DNA from: Ottelia alismoides
Taxonomy: Eukaryota; Streptophyta; Magnoliopsida; Alismatales; Hydrocharitaceae
Reading direction: 5' to 3'
Assembly: GCA_037367405.1 (NCBI GenBank)
Contig: JAZKJV010010133.1
Span: 372,001 to 436,000, forward strand
Length of the DNA: 64,000 bases
Part shown: positions 11,759 to 24,263 of the stretch, piece by piece
Layout of the letters: each line of letters opens with the position of its first letter
Position numbering within the stretch: position 1 is the first letter of the stretch
Made by a program: the position numbers and the translations under genes
The notes under the pieces: generated by a model
The model's input: the letters and a program-made list of their open reading frames with translations, nothing else
Databases searched by the model: none
Told to the model about the DNA's origin: nothing

Positions 11759-14408
11759 TGAAGGATATGGTTAGATCCTCAAGCGCATCACGGAAGCGTG
11801 AGCGTCGTATCGATTACGACGAGGAGCGACTAGTCGGACTAATTGCTCGATGCAGCGGAATTTAAAAAATTTTATTTTTCTTACAACGAAACCACATGAT
11901 CCAAGAACACTTCTCGGATCGTTTCGTCTTAACCACAAACAAGTAATTAGGATTACCTCTTGAAGCGTGGTTGCGATCAAGTCTCTAAACGAAGAGACCT
12001 CCTGTCTCAAGTCCGATCCGACGGAGGAGACGCTTGCGAGCGCGGGGATGAACCGCGTGTTTCTTGCAATCCATGTTGATGATCCAAGCAGTGGATCTCC
12101 TGATCTCGACACACCAGATCCGACGTCTTCTTCACGAGCGTGGCGCACCGAAGGAGACGGAGACCCACGAGCAGAAGAACGGGCAGCATAACGACGATGC
12201 CGCGGCGATGGAGAACCTCTCCATGGCATCCATGGTGGACGACCATGAGAGGGAGAGAGAGAGGGCTGACCTATAGAAAGAAAGAGAGAGAGAGATGTGT
12301 TGTGTGTAAAATAGAGAGCATGGAGTGCCTCTCTATTGATAGGGTTTTGGGATCCATGGATCTCAATCCATGTGACATATAAAATCAATGGATGAGATTG
12401 ATTTATGTCAATCCAATGGCTAAGATTGTTGTTGGTAAAACCAAAAAATTTAGATCAAAATATATTTGACAAAATCAAATACAAATTAATCCAAATCAAA
12501 CCAATAAATAAGGAGAGAAGATACATGGAGATTTCATCTCCATGTACCTTCCAAAGTGGACGGCCACACATTCCTTATAGGAATGATGTGCTGCCCCCCT
12601 CTTTCCATGGAGAGAGCAATCTCATGGAAATCCATGAGATTTCATATCTCCTTGAAAATCTCCTCTATTTATTTCCAACAACTTTTGTTGGCTTTTATTC
12701 TTCAAAAATAATTCACAATTATATTTGAGAATATTGCAATCTTGCCATAGAAAAATTGTGAATCAAGTTCACAACCCAAAACAACATATAATTTACATTG
12801 TCAATTAATTACACAATGTGTATCCAATACACATAATAATTAATCAACACATGTAAATTATAATTAACTCTCTCTAATACATTATAAATCACATTTATAA
12901 TATATTATGATTAATTGGATATTTCTATCCACATTATTCTTATCCATAACAATTAAATCATATTTAATTATATTGGATAACTTATTCTCATGTACTCAAA
13001 TAATATGAATCACATTCACATTATCTACATCTTTGATAATCAAATCATATTTAATTATCTAAGATAACTCTCCTTATAATATGAATCAAATTCATATTAT
13101 TCATGATAATTAAATCACATTTAATTATCCATTTTCTCAATGCTCGGATACATATATCAACAATAGAATTATCCATGAACTCTTTCAAGGATAATGTGCT
13201 TTCTCCGCGAATACTTGGAGATAAGGACAGGGTGATTGTATTGTTCCACGTATAGTGACATGGATATTGAGATCATATCTCATATCCAGATCGCGGGCCT
13301 CCCATAGATGCTTGATTAAATCAAGACCGCAAATCTAATCTTCTTATTGCATCTGAATCACATTCAGATGAACGCCCAACATTTGGACTAAGATCAGATT
13401 ACTTCTCTAATGAGAGGAGCCACTAAAATCCAGACCCGTTTCATCACTCCCTAGGAATGGAAGCGTCATGGTTATACAATCGTTTATGATCACATCACCC
13501 TCAGGTATTCCTAATACCTGTACATCCTGCATACTGGAAGATTCAGATTAAACCCGAAGTATTGGATCAACTTTATATTGTCTACTTCATGGTTTTATCA
13601 GTAAGTTTCTCATTCGATCATTGGGAGTCGGTATTGATCATATACTTTCCAAAAGCATATATCATACCTAGGTCTTTATCATATACTTTCCAAAAGTATA
13701 TATCAAACCAACAAATTCAGTCAAGCTTCCAAAGCGAGACGACCGTGCGCACGGAATTTGATTCTTCCCAATATCTCATGAGTGAGCTCGTGTCTTCCGG
13801 TTCAGTAGTGAACCTGTATGATCCCTTTGAGAGATCGTATTACTCATATGCCCTTATATGCACACCAGCGCGCCGGTGTATAGACCTTGATTAGGTCATC
13901 AACCTATTGGTCTACCAAATGTACATACTCAAACATATAGTAACACATCTGTCTCCGGTCAGAGGATGTGTGCCTATATCATGACAGCATATGATATAGG
14001 ACTTTGGTTATCTCGATCTCGTCAAGTCAACTCTTTGACCTAACTAATCTGACACCTTCGAATCTCTATTCCTATGCAGAGGACCTGCATCAAGAAGTCG
14101 GTCAGATATCAGCCTAACAGAGAAAGGATTGCCATCTCCTACTCAGGCTGGAGATCATCTCTTAATAATCATTTGACGGTGCTTGATGAGTCCTCAATCT
14201 AACTCATTAGATATTCATCTAAGCACCAGCCTCTATGATTCAATAATTGAATCAACAGCTGTATGATCATTAAGATGGCCATGGTACATAACCCTAATTG
14301 CACTAAGGGACCTATCATGCAAACTATGTACTCTTTATTTCAGATTAAGGAGTGAATTACAATAACATTTATTGCATAATGGCTCGCCGTGGGCTCGCAT
14401 GTCCAACA
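11759..14408 (-). repeat. Copia-1 5' LTR, 2650 bp
   Basis: Minus-strand LTR starting TGTTGGACATGCGAGCCC at 14408 and ending in CA at 11759-11760. It matches the copia-4 LTRs (2640 and 2651 bp) along its whole length. The GC-rich part at 11760-12250 carries open frames on both strands, shared with the other copies. The TATA site near 12340 is mutated relative to the copia-4 5' LTR. Confidence 0.9.
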
Positions 14409-14632
14409 GAATCCTCAATCTAACTCTTTAGATATTCATCCTAGCACCAACATCTATAATTCAATAATTGAATCAACAGTTGTATGATCATTAAGATGGC
14501 CATGGTACAAAACCCTGATTGTACTAACAAACTTATTATGCAGATTAGTTAATATTTATTTCAGATCAGGGAATGATATTTTGCAATAACATTTATTGCA
14601 TAATGGTTCCCCATGGGCTCGCATGTCCAACA
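14409..14632 (-). repeat. Copia-2: 224-bp LTR fragment
   Basis: Repeats the last part of the neighbouring minus-strand LTR and ends with the same GCATGTCCAACA terminus at 14632. It begins mid-LTR exactly where copia-1 ends, consistent with copia-1 having inserted into this LTR. The rest of copia-2 is not recognisable. Confidence 0.85.
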
Positions 14633-14639
14633 TCATAGA

Positions 14640-15318
14640 CAAGGGCAACACATAGAGAGAAGGCATCAACTATGATGAGACCTTCTCTCATGTGACTATG
14701 ATTAAGTCCATAAGGGCGCTACTAGCTATAGCTGCATATCTTGACTTTGACATCTAAAAGATGGACCTCAAGATAGCTTTCCTCAATGGATACCTCGAGG
14801 AGGATATCTATATGGAGCAGCAACAAGGCTTCATAACCAAGGAAGGAAAAGTATGCAAGTGGAGGAAATCCATCTATGGGCTCAAACATGCTTCTCATAG
14901 CTGGAACATCAGATTCGATGAAACCATAAAGAGGTATGGTTTTTGCAGAATCCTGATGAACCATGTTTTTACATGAAGCTTAGCGGGAGCACCATTGTAT
15001 TCACCATGCTTTATGTAGATGACATCCTTACATTGGGAATGATACAGATGATAACTAGTGTTAAGATTTGGTTATCCCATACCTTCGAGATGAAAGATCG
15101 TGGAAAAGCCTCTATATCTTGGGTCTAAAGCTGTTCATAATCGAGAAAAGAGGATCTTGTGCTTGTCACAACATGGGCACATTAAGAAGATCTTGGAGCA
15201 TTTCCATATGAATAACTCCAAGAAAGGCTTCCCTCCCTTAAGACAGGGTATCCACTTATTTAAAGGGATGGCTCCTCAAAGTGTTACAGATAAGAAAGCC
15301 ATGACTAGATTCCCTTAT
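14640..15318 (+). pseudogene. Copia-3 reverse transcriptase remnant
   Basis: Ty1/copia reverse transcriptase fragment. Visible motifs in order: SIRALLAIAAYLDFDI, KIAFLNGYLEEDIYMEQ (catalytic region entry), YGLKHASHSWNIRF and the YVDD box at about 15012-15023. Then comes NNSKKGFPPLRQGIHLF. Frameshifts occur near 14970 and 15110, with in-frame stops near 14756 and 15319. The wording of the motifs resembles the widespread Tork/Angela-type plant copia RTs; that sublineage is inferred. Gag, protease and integrase are absent to the left, where the LTR scrap copia-2 begins. Confidence 0.88.
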
Positions 15319-15321
15319 TAA

Positions 15322-15960
15322 TCAGTTGTAGGAAGCTTATTGTACGCCTTGATGTGCACAAGGTCAGATATCTGCCATGTAGTGGGAGGGGTAAGACGTT
15401 ATCAATCCTGCTATGGAGAGAAACACTGGAATGTAGTGAAGAACATCTTCAAGTACCTAAGATGGATGCAAGATTACATCTTGATCTATGGAAATGGTGA
15501 TCTCAAACTCATAGGATACATAAATTATGACTTCCATTATGTTATTGATGATCGAAAGTCGACATCAGGGTATGTGTTCCTGTTGAACGGTGGTGCTGTG
15601 AGCTGGAGAAGCAAGAAGCAGGACATTACAACTGATTCAACGACAGAAGTCGAATACATAGCCACATCAGATGTTTCATAGGAAGCAGTGTGGTTGCGCA
15701 AGTTAATCATGGATCTTGGTGTAGTTTCCTCTGATGCTCCCATTCTACTACTCTGTGATAACATTGGAGCCATAGATCAAGCAAAGGAACCCAAATGGCA
15801 TCAAAAGAGCAAGAACATGGAAAGAAAATACCATATCATTTAGAGGAAACAAAAGCATGGTGACATCATCATCACCAAGGTGACCTCTGTTGAAACGTTG
15901 TATATCCACTTCCCAAACCATTGACACATAAGGTTTTCGAGCAACATGTAAAGTGTATGG
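15322..15960 (+). pseudogene. Copia-3 RNase H remnant
   Basis: Same frame as the preceding segment after one stop. VVGSLLYALMCTRSDICHVV and HWNVVKNIFKYLRW belong to the RT-RNase H connection. DRKSTSGYVFLLNGGAVSW, DSTTEVEYIA and LLCDNIGAI form the RNase H domain. The first acidic motif, normally a GYTDADW type, reads GYINYDFH. A stop at 15679-15681 splits the domain, with further stops near 15841 and 15922. It should end the copia polyprotein shortly before the PPT, as it does here. Confidence 0.87.
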
Positions 15961-15988
15961 GTTTAAGGATTGTACCAGAATGGTTCTG

Positions 15989-16004
15989 AGGGCAAGTGGG
16001 AGAT
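15989..16004 (+). other. Polypurine tract of copia-3
   Basis: AGGGCAAGTGGGAGAT abuts the TG of the LTR at 16005, the typical arrangement and wording for plant Ty1/copia elements of this type. Confidence 0.85.
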
Positions 16005-16291
16005 TGTTAGCAATGTGAGCCTGAGGTGAACCATTCATACATTAAATATTATTGTAATGTTTGATATATCAATAAAAGTTCGTTTACTTCATTCCCTTTC
16101 TGAGATTAAATGAATGAATGCACTATAAGGTCCCTTAGTACAATTAAGATTATGTACCATTGCCATCTTAATAATCATATAGTTATTGATTCAAATGTTG
16201 AATCATAGAGGCTGATGCTTAGATGAATATCTAAGAGTTAGATTGAGGACTCATCAAGTACCATCAAATGATTATTAAGAGATGATCTCTA
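16005..16291 (+). repeat. Copia-3 3' LTR, first segment
   Basis: Starts TGTTAGCAATGTGAGCC after the PPT, with an AATAAA-containing stretch near 16069. It is a divergent member of the copia LTR family and holds a segment near 16030-16100 not seen at the start of the copia-4 LTR. It is broken at 16291 by copia-4. Confidence 0.87.
16287..16291 (+). repeat. Target-site duplication of copia-4, left copy (CTCTA)
   Basis: CTCTA immediately before the LTR TG at 16292 matches CTCTA at 26915-26919. Five bases is the normal length for LTR retrotransposons. Confidence 0.92.
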
Positions 16292-18931
16292 TGTTGGACA
16301 TGCGAGCCCATAGCGAGCCATTATGCAATAAATGTTATTGAAAATATCATTCCCTAATCTGAAATGAATAATACATAATTTGCATAATTGCTCCCTTAGT
16401 ACAATTAGGGTTATGTACCATGGCCATCTTGATGATCATACAACTGTTGATTCAAATATTGAATCATAGAGTCTGGTGCTTGGATGAACATATAATGAGT
16501 TAGATTGAGGACTCATCAAGCACCATCTAATGATTATTATGAGATGATCTCCAGCCTGAGTAGGAGATGGCAATCCTTTCTCAGTTAGGTTGATAACTGA
16601 CCGATCTCTTGATGCAGGTCCTCTGCATAGGAATAGAGATTCGGAGGTGTCAGATTAGTTAGGTCAAAGAGTTGATTTAACGAGATCGAGATAACCAATG
16701 TCCTATATCGTATGTTGTCATGATATATGCACGCATTCTCTAATCGGAGACAGATGTGTTACTATATGTCTAAGTATGTACATTTGGCATACCAATAGGT
16801 TGATGACCTAACCAAGGTCTATACACCAACGTGCTGATGTGCATATAAGGGCATATGAGTAATACGATCTCTCAAAGGGATCATACAGGTTCACTACTAA
16901 ACCGGAAGACATGAGCTCACTCATGAGATATTGGGAAGAATCAAATTCCGTGCGCACGGTCGTCTCGCTTTGGAAGCTTGACTGAATTTGTAGGTTTGAT
17001 ATATACATTTGGAAAGTATATTTAAAGACATAGGTATGATATATGATTTTGGAAAGTATATGATCTATACCGACTCCCAATGATCGAATGAGAAACTTAA
17101 TGATAAAACTCTGACAGTGTAAAATTGATCTTATACTTCAGGTTTATTCTGAGTCTTTCAGTGTGCAGGATGTACAGGTATTGGGAATACATTAGGGTGA
17201 TGTGATCATAAACGTTTGTATAACCCTGACACTTCCATTCCTAGGGAGTGATGAACGGGTCTGGATTTTAGTGACTCCTCTCAGTAGAGAAGTAATCCGA
17301 TCTTATTCCAAATATTGGACAGATCTGAATGTGATTCAGATTCAATGAGAAGATTAGATTTGCGGTCTTGATTTAATCAAGCATCAATGGGAGGCCCGAG
17401 ATCTGGATTTGAGATGTGATCTCAATATCCAAGTCACTATACATGGAACAATACAATCGCCCTATCCTTATCTCCAAGTATTCGTGGAGAAAGCGCATTA
17501 CCCTTGAAAGATTTCATGGATAATTCTATTGTTGATATATGTATCCGAGCATTGAGCTAATGGATAATTAAATGTGATTTAATTATCATGAATAATATGA
17601 ATTTGATTCATTTTATAAGAAGAGTTATCTTAGATAATTACATGTGATTTGATTATCAAAAATGTGAATAATGTGAATGTGATTCATATTATTTGGGCAC
17701 ATGAGAATAAAGATCCAAGATGACTAAATGTGATTTAATTATCATGGATATAAATAATGTGGATAGCACTATCCATATTATTCATAATATATTATAAATG
17801 TGATTTATAATGTATTAGAGAGAGCTAATTATAATTTATATTTGTTAATAAATTAATGATGTGTATTGGATACACATTGTGTAATTAATTGAAAATGTAA
17901 ATTATATTTAGTTTTGGGTTATGAATGTGATTCACAATCTTCTAATGGCAAGATTACAATATTCCCAAAATTAATTATGAATTATTTTTGGAGAATAAAT
18001 CACAGCAAAAGTTGTTGAGATTAAATAAAGGAGAAATAAATGGAGATATGCAATCTCATGAAATCTCATGAGATTGCCTCCACATGGTAAAATGTGGACG
18101 ACTACAAAGTCTTATATGGAATTGGTGGCCGTCCACCATGTTGACATGGGAGATGTAATCTCCATGTCATTGCTTCCTTATTTGATTGATTTAATTTTAG
18201 GATTGATGTATATTTGATTTGTCAAATATATTTGATCTAAATTAAATCATAAGTTGTTGGCTTTTTCCAACAACAATCTTGACCATTGGATTGACATAAA
18301 TCAATCTCATCCATTGATTTTATATGTCCCATGGATTGAGATCCATGGATCCTAAAACCCTATAAATAGAGAGGCATACCATGCTCTCTTGTACACATGC
18401 TATTGTAGCACATCTCTCTCTCTCTCTACACGCCTACTCTCTTTCCCTCTCATGGTCGTCCATCGTGGATGCCCTAGAGAGTCTCCATCGCCACAGCGTC
18501 GTCGTTATGCAACCCGATCGTCTGCTCGTGGATCTCTGTCTACTTCGGTGTGCCTCGCTCGTAAAGAAGACGTCGAATCTCGTGTGTCGAGATCAGGAGA
18601 TCCGCCGCTTGGATCATCAACATGGATTGCGAGAAGCACGTGATTCATCCTCGCGCTCGCAAGCGTCTCCTCCGTCGGATCGGACTTGAGACGGGAGGTC
18701 TCTTCGTTTAGAGACTCGATCGCAACCACGCTTCAAGAGGTAATCCTATTATGTGTTTATGGTTTAGACGAAACAATCTGAGAAGTTTTCTTGGATCATG
18801 TGGTTTCGTCGCATGAAAATTTTTTAAATTCCGTTGCATAGAGCAACTAGTGCGACTAGTCGCTCCTCGTCGTATTCGATATGACGCTCATGCTTCTGTG
18901 ATGCACTTGAGGATTCTAACTATATCCTGCA
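16292..18931 (+). repeat. Copia-4 5' LTR, 2640 bp
   Basis: TG at 16292 and CA at 18930-18931. AT-rich U3-like part, TATA box at 18361, then a GC-rich CT-repeat-bearing stretch (18400-18720) with two overlapping open frames. Then a segment with the splice-donor-like AAGAGGTAATCC near 18735. Confidence 0.93.
18361..18368 (+). promoter_or_regulatory. LTR TATA box, copia-4 5' LTR
   Basis: TATAAATA within CCCTATAAATAGAG, about 570 bp before the LTR end. The matching place in the 3' LTR (about 26335) reads TATTATTA, and copia-3 has TATAAAAG at 28598. Transcription would begin some 30 bp downstream, inside the LTR. Confidence 0.65.
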
Positions 18932-18933
18932 AG

Positions 18934-18946
18934 TGGTATTAGAGCC
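18934..18946 (+). other. Primer binding site of copia-4 (initiator Met tRNA)
   Basis: TGGTATTAGAGCC differs from the usual initiator-Met primer site at one base and follows the LTR end by 2 bp. It fixes the orientation and the 5' LTR boundary. Confidence 0.9.
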
Positions 18947-20660
18947 TTAGGTCGAAGGTTTTGGATACGATCCATAAAACCGAAGGAGACTTGGGTTCGT
19001 TAGGGTTGCGAAAGTTTTATCACATTTCATTTTCGTATCTCTGCTTAGTAATTATTTTCGAACCTGATTAAATAGCTTAAGCATGAAAATAACTTGTATT
19101 TTGTTCCCCATTAAATAAGGAAACCATAGGATCTTAGTCTACGTAATTTGGATTCCGTTTGCTCGAGATATGGTTGTTTTAATGAACATGTATTCACTGT
19201 TGCGGGAACTGCGAATCTTAACATAATTAATGAGTTAATTACTGTTTTTATCCACCTCGAAATACGTGAAATATCACTTAGGTTATGTCCTAAATCAAAT
19301 TAGCAATCTTTTAAAATTGATTTTGTCTAATTTGGATTTAAATTGATTGAGATATGTTAATTTTAGTTAGTAGGGGTCACTGCTGAAATTACTTTCCTAA
19401 TCAAGAACCTTGTGATTGTCAATTAGTGAAATTAATTGTTAATTTCTTGAAATAATTATGGAAAATATTTGAGAAATTTTTAATGATGATTATATCCTTA
19501 ATTGACTTGGCCTCAACTAATAAATTGATTAGATTTGATCTAGATCATAATTGGAAACACAATCATCAAACTCCTTGCTTTAATAGGATTGGAAATTTGT
19601 CTAGCAAATTTCCTTAAAATAAAAAAAGTTTTGATTATTACTATATGGTATAATTTCGGTTGAAGAACCGATGATCATCTCAAGTACAAAGTGATTGACT
19701 CGGCATTATTTTTTCCCAAGGCGGATATGGTGTCTAGTCGGGGATCACTTGGGTTGCGGGTTGCACCGGATGCGGTTTGTCCCACTCCCGCCGGTAGCGG
19801 CCATGACAGCAGGTAGGGAACGAATGATGCTTGAGAGATCATGATGCATTTTTCTAATTATTAAAATTCGAATTAATACGTATTTTGAGATAATACCTTA
19901 TATTCAAGTAAAGACAAGTTTGTTGATTGAATTGGATTGATAATTAATTTAATATGATTAAGTTAATTATATCCAAATTAAAACACTCTATTATGAATAG
20001 AGTTATTATTTCCCTTGGAAGAATTAATTATGTGAATATGATTCATGATAATTAATTAAAATTTGAATATGAGGTGGAAGATCACATAAGTGACATCCAT
20101 GGTCTCCCGTCAAGGCGAAGGGTTACGTCGCTAGATATTGTATGTAGGAGACGCCTGTCCGAAGTGATAGATCCTGCATATGATCCATTTGGATCGGGCT
20201 CGTCGCTTCTCGAAAGAGTAGGGACGTATGCATAGTGACCCCAATATCAAGTCCTCATATTATTGGGGCGATATTGGATTGCGCATAGCGAGCTGTATTC
20301 CGGTTGACGGTTGGTACAATTAATGACGGGTCAACATCACCTTAGGGGTGGTGGGCTCGGGTGCTAAAGATTGAATTGGGAGATGCTAGTTGGACTTGCA
20401 AGGTGGAATGTGTTCCTGCTTCTTTTTATCCGAGTTACAGGTTGTCATATTATGGGATCTATCAAAGATAAGGAAGGAGATCCCAAATCTTGCTTGTGAT
20501 ATAATGGTAAGTATATCTCTTACATTGAAAGTGATTGAGGGAATGAACTTTCATTGTTGACATGGCAAGACAACTTTGATATAAAAAAATTCCTAAATCA
20601 AAGTAAATTATATATTTATATATGTTTTATGCAAATTTCTTATTTCAGATAATCCATCTT
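18947..20660 (+). other. Copia-4 long noncoding leader
   Basis: About 1.7 kb with no sustained reading frame, collinear with inverted copies in copia-1 (10058-11743) and copia-5 (about 31575-33319). A GC-rich patch at about 19730-19830 and a second at about 20080-20420 are best conserved. It may carry packaging or translation-control signals; that is inference from position and conservation. Confidence 0.75.
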
Positions 20661-22900
20661 TAATCCCACTCAATGTTATACTCAATAATAACCAGTAGAA
20701 TATCATGGATTGGACCAATGATCCATATATTGTACTTGCAATTGGACACATAATATATGTGATTGCAATGTGCAAGTTTCCTCATAATAATGAGGAATGA
20801 TAATTGAATAGACAATAGGACTAAAACCCTAGAGTTTGTAAGTCTCTATTAGTCTTTATCTCATCAAATGTACTTTTGAAGTGACATGTCGATAATGATC
20901 GTAATTATCAAATAATCCTTATAAAATCTAAGAAGATGTTCTGGCATACATATGTGCTCTCGACATATAACCATGAATGACGTGGTTCTCTGCATTATGC
21001 AGAATGGTGGCTCTATAAGAGATGATGTATCCAAAATTATTTGAATACCTACCTGAACCAATGTTTTTAAGAGTTTAGATGGATGTAGATACGATGAGTG
21101 TCATCATTCTACTATCAGTACTCTAGTCATTCATGAAGCTTCATAATATTCATATTGTATGAATTGAATGAAGCATGTATAAATGTGGAAATACTCTTAT
21201 ATTGAAATTTTGATTTTAACATAAGAGATCCTTTGTCTTGAGCAATGGTTGCTTATAGATAAAGGGAGCGCAGTGGAAGCATGGGTTGGACCCAAGTAAG
21301 AAGTATAGTTAAAGAGTTGATTGTACTTCTGTGACTTCCATATGACTTTCAAAGAGTTGGATGAATGCCCATACTGCAATAAGTTGATGTGTTGATAGTA
21401 TGACTATCAAATCTATCTAGAATCCTTAAAGAAGGAATCAGATAGTACATCAGTATAATCTAAATATAATCATTGATATTGACTTACTTATTTGATAAGA
21501 TAAAGTCTAATAATTGTATCTCAATCTTTTAATGACACTTACAATTGGTTGCATCTGTATTAGAATATTAGAAATTTGATCTTATGGTTTAATGGTCATA
21601 CATGTTGGAAGTGATGCAATTGTTGCAACAATTTCCATTAGATCAATAGACGATATATTTTCAGTGGGAGCCCTTAGTCTTAGAGAATGTCTCTGTGACC
21701 TGGATATTAGAATACACTCATAGTTTATTTCTAAATGTTGGAAATAAACATGAATTCTGGAATAAACCTATCATAGAGAGTTATGATGGATATATTTCAG
21801 ATAATAATCTAACATCTAATGGACTCCGCTAAATTAGAAAATTAATGAATGGTTCATTAAGATTTCTAATACTGAAAATTAAACCTTTAAAGATCAATAG
21901 GAGGATATAGATCATTTGACAATGATCTGGCATCATGTTTTGGATATATGTCTATTGATGAGATCAATGGACAAGTAAGAGATGAAACTTTAGAATGTCT
22001 AAAAATTTTAAAACTTACATACTTATGAATATTGTATTCAAAGTAAAAATGTCCAATACACCTTTCTTTTGGAATGGTGTAAGATGTTAAGGTATTCGAG
22101 ATCTCATACATATTGATGTATGTGAATCATCTATATCAGAATAAACATTATGGATATGTGATATCTATATTAATGATTATTTGTGAAATAAGATTTCTTC
22201 TCTTCACTTAGAAAACTTTGAAATGTTCAAAGATTTCACAATTTTTGTTTAGAACCAAAGTTTGAAGGAAGATGAAATGAATTTGATCTAACCAAGGTAG
22301 CTTGTACCTATTAGATGAATTCAAGGAATACCTTGTGGAGATGTGAATATCATTCCTATCTCAATCCTCCTAATGAACCTTAACTTAATATAGTTGTAGG
22401 GAGATACAATTGATCATGTGTGACATGATTTGATCAATGATTAATCTTAGCATGATTATCTCATAGTTTTCAGGTATATATATATATGTAGTAGAGACTA
22501 CATTGTATATCCTAACAAAGGTTCCAAGCTAATAAGCCGGAATCTAGCACCAGAGAGTGCTACTTCATTTGGAAAATAAAGGATGGTATTGGATACCTAC
22601 TTTATGACCTTGAGATTCTTAAAAGATCTCATCTCTGAGAATGTGATTTTTATATGATGAGACTCATAAAGAATTGAGATGAAAATGAAGTGAAGGAACT
22701 CATTTAATCTTGAGAAGATAATGAGGCTCCTGAAATTGGAAACTAAAAGAATAATTGAAGATGAAACACTAATACTTCTTCAAATAAGTTTGAGGATGTA
22801 TTCCATGTGTCAGTTAAGTATAAAAATACCGGACTTCATGTGATGAAGCTCCTGAGGATCATGACATGGAAAGATGGATGTTAGCAATAAAAGTCTAATG
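20661..22900 (+). pseudogene. Copia-4 decayed gag/protease/integrase region
   Basis: No long frame survives. Short matches to copia integrase can be read. Around 22090-22180 a SYILMYVN-like string and YGYVISI fall where the integrase core entry (HSDVCGP and YGYVYLM types) is expected. Around 22535-22660 ECYF and GIGYLLYD match the C-terminal integrase motif that normally reads like KCYFVGY and GYYFY. The gag and protease assignment at 20661-21600 rests only on position. Local AT content is high and stops occur in all frames. Confidence 0.55.
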
Positions 22901-24240
22901 CAGACTTCATATACAAGTGTTTTATGTGGCTCCTCGAAGATCTACCTATATGGGTAAGACCCATCAAGGTGTAAATGGATCTTCAATAGAAAGAGGGAAC
23001 CTAATGAGAAGGTAGAGACCTTCAAAGCATGGTTCGTAGCCATGAGCTACACACCGAAGAGAAGACATCGCTTGCGATGAGACTTGCTCTCCAGTGACCT
23101 TGCTTTACTCATCAGAATATTGCTAGCTATAGCTACACAACTTGACTATGACGTCTTCATGATGTCAGTCAAGATTGCATTCCTCTATGAATACCTCTCT
23201 GAGGATATTCATATGAAGTAGCCCCATGGCTTCATGGTTGAGGAAAGCAAGGTGAGCAAGCAAAAGAACTCCATTTTTGGACTCAAATAAGCCTCTTGTA
23301 GTTGGAACATAAGATTTATCAAATTATAAATGTTATGATTTCAGATAAAATCTTGATGAACCATGTGAAGCTTAGTGGAAGTGCCATTGTGTTCATCATG
23401 CTAAATGTAGATATTATTCTAATCATTTGGAATGATATAAGAATAATAATAATAATAAGTGTTTTATAATTTGGTCGTTCCATACCTTGAGATATGATCT
23501 CAAGGATACGTCTTAGATCTTAGTTCTGAAGTCGTTTAGAAGCAAAGAGAAGAGGGTATTGGGACCGTCACATTAGTAGTACACCTTGGACTTATTCCAT
23601 TTTCTAGAAAATTCCAAGAAAGGCTTCCTTCCCTTATGATATGGTACTAACCTATCTAAAGGGATAGCACCTCAAAGAGTTGAGGATGTGTATGCAAACT
23701 GCTTGCCCTTGTGCATCAGTTACGAGAAGCTGAGTGTATGGTAAATGTGTACAAGAGCCAAATGTCTGCCATACAATGGGAGTAGTAATCTGTTACTAAT
23801 CCTACTATGGAATAAAACACTTGATTGCAGTAATAACACTATCTTCAAAGATGATGAAACTCAAAGATAGTGATCTCAAAAGTTTTATCTTCAAAAGTTT
23901 AAAACCTTGTAGATAGTGATCTATAAGGATCTTAACTGTAGATACCTTAGGAGATAGAGATCTCTAGGAATAAAGGCAGTCTGATACGGATTATGGTAAT
24001 ACTGGTTATAATAATTATCGAGCTATAGTGTCAAGGACACTATAATAAAATTGAGTATTGGTTGCATAAGATGCAACATTCGCATTAGATGCAAGCACTA
24101 TTACAAGGGGATATGCAAGTGCCGTAAAAGGACTTGGCATAGTCTCTTGAGAACAGAGTGATTGATCAGCTTACCTAGCTATTTTCTAAATAGCCTATGA
24201 TTGTAACATGAGTGTCGGTTTAAATGATTAGCCTATTAAT
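22901..24240 (+). pseudogene. Copia-4 decayed reverse transcriptase/RNase H
   Basis: Recognisable by comparison with copia-3. VETFKAWFVAMSYTPKRR at about 23010 is followed by LLAIATQLDYDV near 23125, VKIAFLYEYLSEDIHM near 23165 and SIFGLK and SWNIRF near 23270-23310. Next come a damaged YVDD region near 23400 and VENSKKGFLP-like sequence near 23610. Stops and frameshifts are frequent. RNase H is barely visible. It ends just before the PPT. Confidence 0.75.
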
Positions 24241-24249
24241 GGCCCTTTG

Positions 24250-24263
24250 GGCTAGTGGGAGAT
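24250..24263 (+). other. Polypurine tract of copia-4
   Basis: GGCTAGTGGGAGAT directly precedes the 3' LTR TG at 24264, matching the copia-3 PPT in its last nine bases. Confidence 0.85.

Larger units (their letters stand above)
10058..14408 (-). mobile_element. Copia-1: Ty1/copia LTR plus 5' leader, 3' part missing
   Basis: Read on the minus strand: a full 2650-bp 5' LTR (14408 down to 11759), an initiator-Met-type primer site, then 1.7 kb of noncoding leader collinear with 18932-20660 of copia-4. It then stops at a junction with Athila A LTR near 10057. No gag or pol remains. The right end abuts a fragment of another LTR of the same family, so it probably inserted into copia-2. The leader contains a GC-rich patch at about 10860-10985 shared with copia-4 (about 19730-19830). 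Confidence 0.85.
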
